From: Silanimonas sp044377035
Lineage (GTDB): Bacteria > Pseudomonadota > Gammaproteobacteria > Xanthomonadales > Xanthomonadaceae
Length of the DNA: 64,000 nucleotides
Assembly (NCBI RefSeq): GCF_044377035.1
Contig: NZ_JBILJW010000015.1
Span: 1-64,000, forward strand
Direction of reading: 5' to 3'
The position numbers and the translations under genes are program-made. Of this stretch, positions 33,510 to 42,100 are shown piece after piece (within the stretch, counting starts at the first letter, position 1; every line of letters begins with the position of its first letter). The notes under the pieces are model-generated. The model did not search any database, was not told where the DNA came from, and saw only the letters and a program-made list of their open reading frames with translations.

Positions 33510-34243
33510 GCTCCGCCAGCGCCGGCCTTCGCCGCGCGGGCCGCGGCCTGTTCGGCCGACGTCAGGGCAACCTTGTCGCGGAGGTAGGTGGGCTCGAGGC
33601 GCTCCGGCGCCACGGCATGCCCACGGGCGAACGCCCCGGCCGCGATCCGGGCCACGGCCGCGGCCGTGGGCAGGGCCTCGGCCTCGACCCGCACCAGTCG
33701 ACCGGCGAGTTCGGCGCACCACACACCGCCACCCGCGGCGAAGCCGGTACCGACGCCGACTCGCCCAAGATCGGTCACGGGCCAACGGGCCGGAAGCGCC
33801 GCAGCGGCCTCGCCGACCGGCAGCAGGGCCTCCTCCGCCAATGCCTTGGGCAAACCGTCGGCATCGGCGGCGAACTCGCCGATGTAGAGCTCCCCCATCC
33901 GGGCGTCGATGGCGGCCAACACCGGGCCCTCGGCGAGGTAGGGCTCGGCCAGCGCGGCCAGCGTGGACACCGGCACGACCGGCCGGTCCAGCCCGAGGGC
34001 GATGCCCTGCACGAGGCTGATGGCCAAGCGCACACCGGTGAAGGCGCCCGGGCCGACGCCGACCGCCAGCGCATCCAGCTGCGACTTCGCGAGACCCGCC
34101 TCGGACAGCAGGGCTTCCGCCCAAGGCAAGGCAAGTTCCGCATGCCGCCGCGGCGCGACCTCATGGCGCGCGAGCAGACGGCCGTCGTGCCAGAGCGCGA
34201 CCGAGCAGGCTTCAGTGGCGAGCTCGAAGGCGAGCAAGATCAA
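33506..34243 (-). CDS. tsaB: tRNA N6-threonylcarbamoyladenosine biosynthesis protein TsaB
   Basis: TsaB is a scaffold partner of TsaD in making t6A at position 37 of ANN-decoding tRNAs. The 245-residue product starts ILLAFELATEACSVALWHDG and has GVGPGAFTGVRLAISLVQG, the family hallmark. It has no catalytic metal site of its own. It overlaps the helicase stop by four bases (ATGA) and converges on tonB with a 4-base overlap. It is the last gene of the mrcB operon. Confidence 0.94.
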   Translation of the reverse strand: MILLAFELATEACSVALWHDGRLLARHEVAPRRHAELALPWAEALLSEAGLAKSQLDALAVGVGPGAFTGVRLAISLVQGIALGLDRPVVPVSTLAALAEPYLAEGPVLAAIDARMGELYIGEFAADADGLPKALAEEALLPVGEAAAALPARWPVTDLGRVGVGTGFAAGGGVWCAELAGRLVRVEAEALPTAAAVARIAAGAFARGHAVAPERLEPTYLRDKVALTSAEQAAARAAKAGAGGA

Positions 34244-36264
34244 GGCGCGGGCTCCGGGACCAGCGAGGGATCGAAGAAGGCCTGCACGTCGGCCAGGGCC
34301 TTGGTCCGCGTGAGCGGCGGCAGGCTGGCCATGAACACGCGGCCATAGGGCTTGCTGACGAGGCGCGGGTCGCAGAGCACCAGCACACCGCGGTCGTCGT
34401 GGCGGCGGATCAGGCGTCCCACCCCCTGCTTGAGCGCGATGGCAGCGGTGGGCACCTGCTCGGCGAGGAAGGGATTTCCACCGCGGCGGCGCACGGCCTC
34501 CAGCCGCGCTTCGAGGACCGGATCATCCGGTGCGGCGAAGGGCAGCTTGTCGATGACGACGACGGACAACGCATCGCCAGCGACATCGACGCCTTCCCAG
34601 AAACTCGCGGCACCGAGCAGCACGCCGTTGCCGCTGGCGCGGAACTGCTCAATCAGCTGCAAGCGCGGCGCCGTGCCCTGCACGAACAGCGGCCACGGCC
34701 CTCCGGCCAACAGCGCTGCAGCCTCGCGCAGCGCGCGGTGCGAAGTGAACAGCAGGAACGCTCGGCCCTTCGAGGCCTCGAGCACCGGCCGCACCGCCGC
34801 GACGACGCGCTCGGTGTAGTCGCGCGACGAAGGCTCGGGCAGGCCGGGCGGGAAATAGGCCAGCGACTGCGTCTTCCAGTCGAAGGGGCTCTGCTCGAGC
34901 AGGGTGCGTGGCTCGTGCAGACCAAGCTTCCACGCGATGTGCTTGAGGTCGCCACCGACGGCCAACGTGGCCGAGGTGAAGATCCACGCCGCCTTGCTCT
35001 GCTCGCGGTAGCGGCGCAGCGGACCGGCGACGTCGAGCGGCGTGATCGAGAAAGCGAAGCCGCGCTGCGTGAGTTCGAACCAGCGGACCTCGCCGTGCGA
35101 GGCGGTGTCGGCGCGATCCTCGTCCTCCGCGCCATCAGTCGGGCCGGCGTGCTCGTTCGACGCTTCATCGCCATCGTCCGTTTCGAGCAAGCCCGGCGCG
35201 CCTTCCGCCCAAGTGCGCAGCCGCGTCTGGAACAGTTCGAGGCGCGTGAGCACGGCGGCGAACTCGGGCGCGGCCTCCTTCATCGGCGCGACCGCGGCGG
35301 CCAGCCCGGCCATCGCGGCGTCGAGCGTGCGCACCAGTGCCGGCATGTCGGCGTGGTGGTCGAGCAGAAGGGCCAGCGTGCCGCGCTGCGGCAGGCCTTC
35401 GCACTGCGCGCGCAGCAGACGGATCGCCGCTTCAAGCTCGCGCACCGCCGGCGAGACGGCCGCGAGGCTGCCCGCAACCTTGCCGCAGGCGCCGATGGCG
35501 TCGCGCGTCAGGTCGATGAGCATGCGCGCCGAGACCGATTCGCCGAAGAACTGCGAGGCGAGGTCGGGCAGCTGGTGGGCTTCGTCGAGGACGAAGGCCG
35601 ACGCCCCGGGGAGGATTTCGCCGAAGCCCTCCTCCTTGATGGCGAGGTCGGCCAGCAACAGGTGGTGGTTGATGACCACGAGATCGGCGGCCTGCGCCTC
35701 GGCGCGCGCCTTGACGACGAAGCAGTCCTGCCAGAACGGGCACTCGCTGCCGAGGCAGTTCTCGACCGTGGAGGTGACGAGGCCGCGCAGCGGCGAGTCT
35801 TCCGGCAGGTCTTCGATCTCGGCGAGGTCGCCGCGGCGCGTGCGCTTGCTCCACTGCACGATGCGCTCGAACTGGGCGATCTGTTCGCGGCCGCTGAACA
35901 CCGGCGCGCCCTTGGCGAGCTCGGTGCGCTGCAGGCACAGGTAGTTGCTGCGGCCCTTCAGCAGCGCGGTGCGCAGGCCGAGGCCGAGCGCTTCGCGCAC
36001 TTTCGGCAGGTCGCGGTGGTAGAGCTGGTCCTGCAGCGCCTTGGTGCCGGTCGAGACGATGACGCGCTGACCAGACAGCAGCGCCGGCACGAGGTAGGCA
36101 TAGGTCTTGCCGGTGCCGGTGCCGGCCTCGGCCACCAGCGCACCGCGCTCGGCCATGGTCTCGGCGATGGCCACGCCCAAGCGCTGCTGCGCCGGCCGCG
36201 GCGCGTAGCCGGTAATCGCGTTCGCCAGCGCGCCGCCCTCGTCGAGCGCGCGGGCGGTCAGCAT
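34240..36264 (-). CDS. DinG/YoaA-type ATP-dependent DNA helicase with iron-sulfur cluster
   Basis: This 674-residue protein is an XPD-like superfamily 2 helicase. The Walker A motif is AEAGTGTGKTYAYLVPALL, and the DEAH-type box is FVLDEAHQLPD. Four cysteines for a 4Fe-4S cluster are in NYLCLQ and VENCLGSECPFWQDCF. The closest layout is YoaA, because LDEGGALANAITGYAPRPAQQ matches its N-terminus. The ATG at 36264 follows GGGGTG; a GTG at 36309, overlapping the previous stop by four bases, is an alternative that adds 15 residues. YoaA-type helicases aid replication-fork repair. Confidence 0.9.
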   Translation of the reverse strand: MLTARALDEGGALANAITGYAPRPAQQRLGVAIAETMAERGALVAEAGTGTGKTYAYLVPALLSGQRVIVSTGTKALQDQLYHRDLPKVREALGLGLRTALLKGRSNYLCLQRTELAKGAPVFSGREQIAQFERIVQWSKRTRRGDLAEIEDLPEDSPLRGLVTSTVENCLGSECPFWQDCFVVKARAEAQAADLVVINHHLLLADLAIKEEGFGEILPGASAFVLDEAHQLPDLASQFFGESVSARMLIDLTRDAIGACGKVAGSLAAVSPAVRELEAAIRLLRAQCEGLPQRGTLALLLDHHADMPALVRTLDAAMAGLAAAVAPMKEAAPEFAAVLTRLELFQTRLRTWAEGAPGLLETDDGDEASNEHAGPTDGAEDEDRADTASHGEVRWFELTQRGFAFSITPLDVAGPLRRYREQSKAAWIFTSATLAVGGDLKHIAWKLGLHEPRTLLEQSPFDWKTQSLAYFPPGLPEPSSRDYTERVVAAVRPVLEASKGRAFLLFTSHRALREAAALLAGGPWPLFVQGTAPRLQLIEQFRASGNGVLLGAASFWEGVDVAGDALSVVVIDKLPFAAPDDPVLEARLEAVRRRGGNPFLAEQVPTAAIALKQGVGRLIRRHDDRGVLVLCDPRLVSKPYGRVFMASLPPLTRTKALADVQAFFDPSLVPEPAP

Positions 36265-36305
36265 CGGCAGCACCCCGCGGCCGCCGGACGTGGCGGCCTC
36301 GGCCG

Positions 36306-36842
36306 TCACATCCGCACCGGCGGCGCGATGGTGCAGCGTTCGAGCATGGCCGCGGCGGAGGCGGCGTTCTCGGCTTCGCCACGCGATTCGCGCAGCAGCT
36401 TCACCAGCGTCCAGTTGCGGCGGCACAGCGGGCCGGATTTCGGGCCCAAGGCGATGCTCTGCTTGGCGAGGGCCTCGGCTTCATCGCGGGCCTTGCGCAG
36501 CACGGCGAGCTCGGCGCGCCACTGCAGCAGGTCCGGGTCGTCGGGCGTGATGGCGAGCGCCTTCAACAGCTCGCGATCGGCGCGCTGCGGGCGATTCGCC
36601 GCTTGGGCCTTTTCGGCGCGCTCGCGCAGGTCCTCGACATGCGGATCGACCAGCGGCGTGACAACCAGCTCGACGCCATCGCGGCCGGCCGCCTGCGTGG
36701 CTTCGACGATCTGCGCGTCGGTGAGCGGCGGCGGGCCGGCCGGCACCACGGGGGCCGGCGGCGGGGTGGCGCAACTGGCCAGCAGCAGCGCGCCGCCCAA
36801 GATCGCCAGGCCACGAAGCGCCGCGGCATGCATCGGGTTCAT
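36306..36842 (-). CDS. Small TPR-like lipoprotein
   Basis: This 178-residue protein has a lipoprotein signal with lipobox LLASC (lipidated Cys at about residue 24), a proline-rich linker and a helical domain. ADRELLKALAITPDDPDLLQW and DEAEALAKQSIALGPKSGPL look like tetratricopeptide repeats. It probably sits in the envelope next to PBP1B, whose gene ends eight bases upstream, and may assist peptidoglycan synthesis; this is inference from position. The ATG at 36842 has AAGGA four bases before it, and an in-frame ATG at 36833 is also possible. Confidence 0.8.
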   Translation of the reverse strand: MNPMHAAALRGLAILGGALLLASCATPPPAPVVPAGPPPLTDAQIVEATQAAGRDGVELVVTPLVDPHVEDLRERAEKAQAANRPQRADRELLKALAITPDDPDLLQWRAELAVLRKARDEAEALAKQSIALGPKSGPLCRRNWTLVKLLRESRGEAENAASAAAMLERCTIAPPVRM

Positions 36843-36850
36843 CCTGTCCT

Positions 36851-39151
36851 TCACTCGCCGTCCGCTCCAAAACCGAAGAAATCGAGCAGGCCGCGTTCGA
36901 CGCAGCTCAGGTGCTCGGCAGGCAGGAAGCCTGCGACAAAAGGATAGCGACGGGCACCGGTGCATTCGGATTCCGTCGTGGCAAATTGCCCCTGCGCGAC
37001 GTAAGCCCATTCGATACCCTGCTCGCCCGGCTGCAGCGGCGCGCTGGGCAGGGTCGAGAACAGGCCCTGCCAGACGCGCATCGCGCCGGTGGCGCCGTAC
37101 AGGCCCGTGGCCTCGTTGCGGTCGTTGCCCACCCACACCACGGCGAGGTGGCTGCCGGTGTAGCCCGCGAACCACGAATCGCGGCCGTCGTTGCTGGTGC
37201 CGGTCTTGCCCGCGGCGGCGAGGCCCGCCGTTTCGCCGCTGGCCAGCGCGCGGGCGGTGCCGCGGCGGGCGGCGTCCTGCAGCACGAGGGTGACGAGGCG
37301 CGCCGCGACGGCATCGCCCTCCTGCGCCTCGTCCTTGCGGCCGTCGTAGCGGGCCACTGGTTCGCCTTCCGGCGAAAGCACGCCGCGCACCGCACGCAGC
37401 GGCTGGATGCGACCGCCGGAGGCGAGGAACTGGTAAGCCTGCGCCATGGCATACGGCGAGAGATCGACGCTGCCGAGGATCAGGGAGGGGTTCGGTTCGG
37501 CATCGATCTCGGCGAGCGCCTTGAGCAGCGCGACCAGCCGCTCCGGTCCAACATCCATGCCCAGCCGAACCGTGGCCTGGTTGTAGCTGTAGATCAGCGC
37601 GTCTTCGAGCGGCAACACGCCATGGCTGCGGCCATCGGAATTCTTCGGCGCCCACTCCTGCCCGTTGGGCAGGCGCATCGACACCGGGCCATCGTCGATC
37701 GGCGAAGCCAGCGACCAGCGGCCCGGCTGCGCGAGGGCCAGCAGGTACACCATCGGCTTGAGCAGCGAGCCGACCGGACGCCGCGCATCGAGCGCACGGT
37801 TGAAGGCCGGCTGGTTGGCGTTGCGGTCACCGACGATGGCACGCACGTCGCCGGTCTGCGCATCAGTGAGCACCAGTGCAGCCTGCAGCGCCGGTCGGTC
37901 GGCCTTGTCCAGCGCACCCAGCGAACGGGCGACGGAGGCTTCCGCATCGCGCTGCGCGGAGGGCGCGAGTGTGGTGTGCACGGTGAGCCCGGCGCCGGTG
38001 AGCGCATCCGCGTCGTAATCGCTCGCCAGCTGGCGGCGCACGAGGTCGAGGAAGCCGGGATAACGATTGCGCGCGAGACCGGGGCGCGCGAGCACGCCCA
38101 GCGGCTGGCGCCGCGCGGCATCGCGCTGGACCTCGGTGAGCAGGCCGGTGTCGTGGAAGACACCGAGCACGAGGTCGCGACGGGTCTTCGCGCGCTCCGG
38201 ATGGCGGCGCGGGTCATGGTGCGAGGGGCCCTGCACCATGGCCACCAGCAGCGCGATCTCGTGGGCCTTTAGGTCGGCGACGTCGCGACCGAACCAGAAG
38301 CGCGAGGCGGCGCCGACGCCGTGGATGCTCTGCCCACCCTGCTGCCCGAGATAAACCTGGTTGAGGTAGGTCTCGAGGATGCGGCGCTTGTCGAAGCGCG
38401 CCTCGATGATCAGCGCGTAAGCCGCTTCCTTGGCCTTGCGGGTCGCGGTCTTGGCATTGCTCAGGAACAGGCTGCGCACGAGCTGCTGGGTCAGCGTGCT
38501 GCCGCCCTGTTCGAGTTCGCCTTCCTTGATGTTGACGAACATCGCGCGCAGCACGCCCCACGGGTCGATGCCGATGTGGTGCTTGAAGTTGCGGTCCTCG
38601 ACGGCCTGCAGGCCGGCCACCAGCAGCGGCGGCGCATCATCGAGGCGGATCAGCTCGCGTTCTTCCTGCTTCGCCCCGTACAGCGTGGCGATGCGCGCCG
38701 GATCCAGCATGAAGCCGGGGCCGCCACCGTCGTTGCGGCGCAGGCCGGCGACGCGGCCGTTGGCGAGGCGCACCTCGGCGCGCGCCGGGTCGACCGCGCC
38801 GTCGACATCGCGGAAGCCGCGGGTGGCGATGCGGAACACGCCGCCCTCGCGGCTGAAGGTGCCCGGCGTGCGGCCATCGCCTTCACTGAAGGCCGCCGCC
38901 TCCAGCTCCTGCTGCAGCGCCGGCACGCTCATCGGCTCCCCTTCGACGAGGGCCAGCGGGCGGGCGAAGACCCGCGTCGGGATCTGCCAGGTCAGGGCCT
39001 CGAATTCGGCCCGCACCTCGCGGTCGAGTACCACCCCGACCGGGATGCCGAAGCCAAGGCCGAGGGCCAGCAGGAACAGGGCGCCCCACAGCCCGTAGCG
39101 CAGCAGCGGCTTGAAGCGGGCGGTGGCATTAGGGGATGGGCGCGAAACCAA
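36851..39151 (-). CDS. mrcB: Bifunctional penicillin-binding protein 1B
   Basis: PBP1B polymerises and cross-links peptidoglycan at the inner membrane. The 766-residue product has a short cytoplasmic tail, one membrane helix (about 18-38), a UvrB-like regulatory domain and a GT51 glycosyltransferase domain with VEDRNFKHHIGIDPWGVLRA, then EGGSTLTQQLVRS-type text (QGGSTLTQQLVRSLF). The transpeptidase has the SxxK serine in RRPVGSLLKPMVY, SYN in IYSYNQATV and the KTGTS motif. It begins with a TTG at 39151, directly after an in-frame stop; no ATG exists before the helix. It leads the operon with the lipoprotein, helicase and tsaB. Confidence 0.93.
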   Translation of the reverse strand: MVSRPSPNATARFKPLLRYGLWGALFLLALGLGFGIPVGVVLDREVRAEFEALTWQIPTRVFARPLALVEGEPMSVPALQQELEAAAFSEGDGRTPGTFSREGGVFRIATRGFRDVDGAVDPARAEVRLANGRVAGLRRNDGGGPGFMLDPARIATLYGAKQEERELIRLDDAPPLLVAGLQAVEDRNFKHHIGIDPWGVLRAMFVNIKEGELEQGGSTLTQQLVRSLFLSNAKTATRKAKEAAYALIIEARFDKRRILETYLNQVYLGQQGGQSIHGVGAASRFWFGRDVADLKAHEIALLVAMVQGPSHHDPRRHPERAKTRRDLVLGVFHDTGLLTEVQRDAARRQPLGVLARPGLARNRYPGFLDLVRRQLASDYDADALTGAGLTVHTTLAPSAQRDAEASVARSLGALDKADRPALQAALVLTDAQTGDVRAIVGDRNANQPAFNRALDARRPVGSLLKPMVYLLALAQPGRWSLASPIDDGPVSMRLPNGQEWAPKNSDGRSHGVLPLEDALIYSYNQATVRLGMDVGPERLVALLKALAEIDAEPNPSLILGSVDLSPYAMAQAYQFLASGGRIQPLRAVRGVLSPEGEPVARYDGRKDEAQEGDAVAARLVTLVLQDAARRGTARALASGETAGLAAAGKTGTSNDGRDSWFAGYTGSHLAVVWVGNDRNEATGLYGATGAMRVWQGLFSTLPSAPLQPGEQGIEWAYVAQGQFATTESECTGARRYPFVAGFLPAEHLSCVERGLLDFFGFGADGE

Positions 39152-42100
39152 GCGTCAACCAAGCGATAATCCGGGTCCCGCAGTCTAGCGCAGCCCCCCT
39201 TGACCCCCGCTTGAACACCGCGACGTTGCCGACGGCACGACATGACCCGATCGGGACGATCGAAGGCGATCCGGGGCAGGGTTGGGACGGACGCCTGCGC
39301 GCCGCGCTGGCGGCGAGCGATGCCGCCCTGCTCCTTCTGGTGGCGCCCGGCGTGGCACCGGACGCCTTCACGCTCGCGCAGATGGCCGGGGCCTTGGCCG
39401 AGTCGCCCGGCCTCGATGCCGTTAGCCCCGTAGGCGTGCGCGACATCGCGGCCGCATGGGCCCTCGACGACCACGACGACGCCGTGCTGGAGGCCTGGAC
39501 CTGGGCCCCGCACGTGGCGCTGCCCGCGGCGCCGGATGCGCGTTGCGCGCTGTGGCGCCGCGAAGCGGCCGAGCGCGCGCTGCGCACCAGCCCTGCCACC
39601 ACGCCAGCGATCCACGGCGCCCGCCTGCCCCACCTCGCCGTGGCACTGGGCGACACCACCGCCGAAGCCCACGACGGAGTGCCGTTCCGGATCGACCCCG
39701 AGTGGCGTCCGAACCGCCTCGCGCTGCGGCGTCCGGCCCCCACCGCTGCGGGACGCCGCGGCCGGCCGGTCGTGCTGCATGTGCTCCACGACTGGGGCGG
39801 CGGCGTCGCTCGCTTCGTCGCCGACCAGATGCGCGACGACCCGGACGCCGACCACCTCGCCCTCGTCAGCCACGGCGACGAGCGCCGCGGCCACGGCCAA
39901 CGGATCGCCTTGCATCTCGGCCTCGACACCTGCCCGATCCGCGCCTGGGCCTGCACCCCGGCGGTTGGCGACACCGGCGATACCCACCCCGCCGTGCGCG
40001 CGGCCCTCGCCGAAAGCATCGCCAGCTTCGGCGTCTCGGCGGTGCGTGTCTCCTCGCTGATCGGCACCACGCTCGACGTGCTGCGCACCGGCTTGCCGAC
40101 CACGTTCGTCGTGCACGACCTCTTTCCCTTCTGGCCGGTGCTCGACGACGTCGAACCCCGGCCGCGGTGGGACGCGGCCCGCCTCGCCGAGTTCGCCGAA
40201 CGGCCGGGTTTCGCTTTCGGCGAGCGCCGTCCCGAGGTCTGGCAAGCGCGCGCCGCCGCCGCCGTCGCGGCGCTGGATGCGGAACACGTGCGCATCGTCG
40301 CGCCCTCGACGTTCGCCGCGGAGCGGCTGCGGGGCATGGCGCCGACGCTGTCCAACGCGACGGTCCTGCCGCACGGCCTGCCTCCCTTTGCGGGCGAGGT
40401 TCCGTCACGCGAGACGAGGCGTCGCCCCGGCCCGCTTCGCGTGCTGGTTCCCGGACGGCTGAAGGGCGGCAAGGGCGAATGGCTGCTGGAGGCGCTTGTT
40501 CCGCTCAGCCCCGCCGGCATCGACTGGTGCTTCGCCGGCGGCGGCGCGCTGGCGGCGCGCTACGCGCAGGCGCTGGGCGGCCGGGCGATCGACGACTACG
40601 CAACGGACGAGCTGCCGCGACTGGTCGAGGCATTCGACCCGGACCTCGCCCTGCTGCCCTCCACCCTGCCCGAGACCTTCGGCTACGTCCTTTCCGAAAT
40701 GCAGGCGCTCGGCGTGCCCGTGCTCGCGGCACAACTCGGCGCGTACGCGGAGCGTGCGGCCGCCGGCGAACCCGGCGTGACGGTCGTACCCGGCACGGCG
40801 GCCGCGATCGCCGCGGCCCTCGCCGAGCGCGTGGCGCAGCCGGAACGCCAACCGCGCCCGCGCCCTGTGCCGACGTCGATGGCGGAATCGCGCGCCGGCT
40901 GGCGCATGCTCCATCCGCTGCGAACAGCCCGCCCTCGCCTGCTCGGCACCGGCGAGGCCGCCGTGGCCGCCACAACGCAGCACGTCGCCGGCCTGCTGCG
41001 CGCCGCTTCCGACGCCCTGGTGCAGGAACGTGACGACGCCTACCGGGCCTACGACCGCGACACCGCGGATCTGATCAGCCAGCGCAGCGCCGCGATGGAT
41101 CAGACCGATGAACTCCTGCGCGAGCAGGCGCAAGAGCGGGATCGCGTCGCGGAACACATCGCTGCGCTGGAGGCCGACGGTGCAAGGGATCGCGCACAGA
41201 CTCTCGCCCTTCAAGCCGAAATGGACCGCCTCGAGAGCGAGGCGGCATCGCTCCGCGAATCGACGCTCGAGCTGAAAGGCGAGCGCGACTCGGCCTACCA
41301 CTACTACGAGCGCGACACCGCCGACCTGATCCGCCAGCGCGATATCGCCCTCAGCCAGCGCGACGCCGCCATGGACCAGCTCGCCGAAGCGCGACGCACC
41401 CTCGCCCACCCGCTGCTGCGCATCGTCCTGCGCTTGCGCCGGCATGTCGGCGACGGCTGGGTGGCGGCGCGCTATCGAACCCGCCGCGGCATCGACCTCG
41501 CCCTTCGCGGGTTGCGAAGCCTGCACACGCGCGGCGCCGGGGCCACGTGGGCGGCGGTGGTGCGCCGATTCGCGACGACGACGGCCGCGGCACCGGGTGC
41601 TGACGAGGCCCCCGACGCACCGCTCGCCTTCGCAACGCCGGCGACGGTGCGCGCCAGCGTGGTCATCCCGGTGCACGGCAAGCTGGACTACACGCTGGCC
41701 TGCCTGCGCAGCCTCGTCCAAACCCGCCTGTCGTCCGATGTCGAAGTGATCGTCGTCGACGACGCATCTCCAGACGAATCGGGCAAGGTGCTTTCCGCCA
41801 TCCCCGGCCTGCGCTACCACCGCAACGCCGCCAACCTCGGCTTCGTCGGCAGCTGCAATGCAGGCGCAGCCATGGCGCGGGGCGAGTTCGTGGTGTTCCT
41901 CAACAACGACACCACGCTGACGCCCGGCTGGCTCGAGGCCCTGCTTCGCACGTTTGAGACACACCCGGACACCGGACTCGCCGGCGCGAAGCTGGTCTAC
42001 CCGGATGGGCGCCTGCAGGAATCCGGCGGCATCGTCTTCTCCGATGGTTCGGGCTGGAACTTCGGGCGTTTCGAAGACCCGAAGCACCCGGCGTACACCT

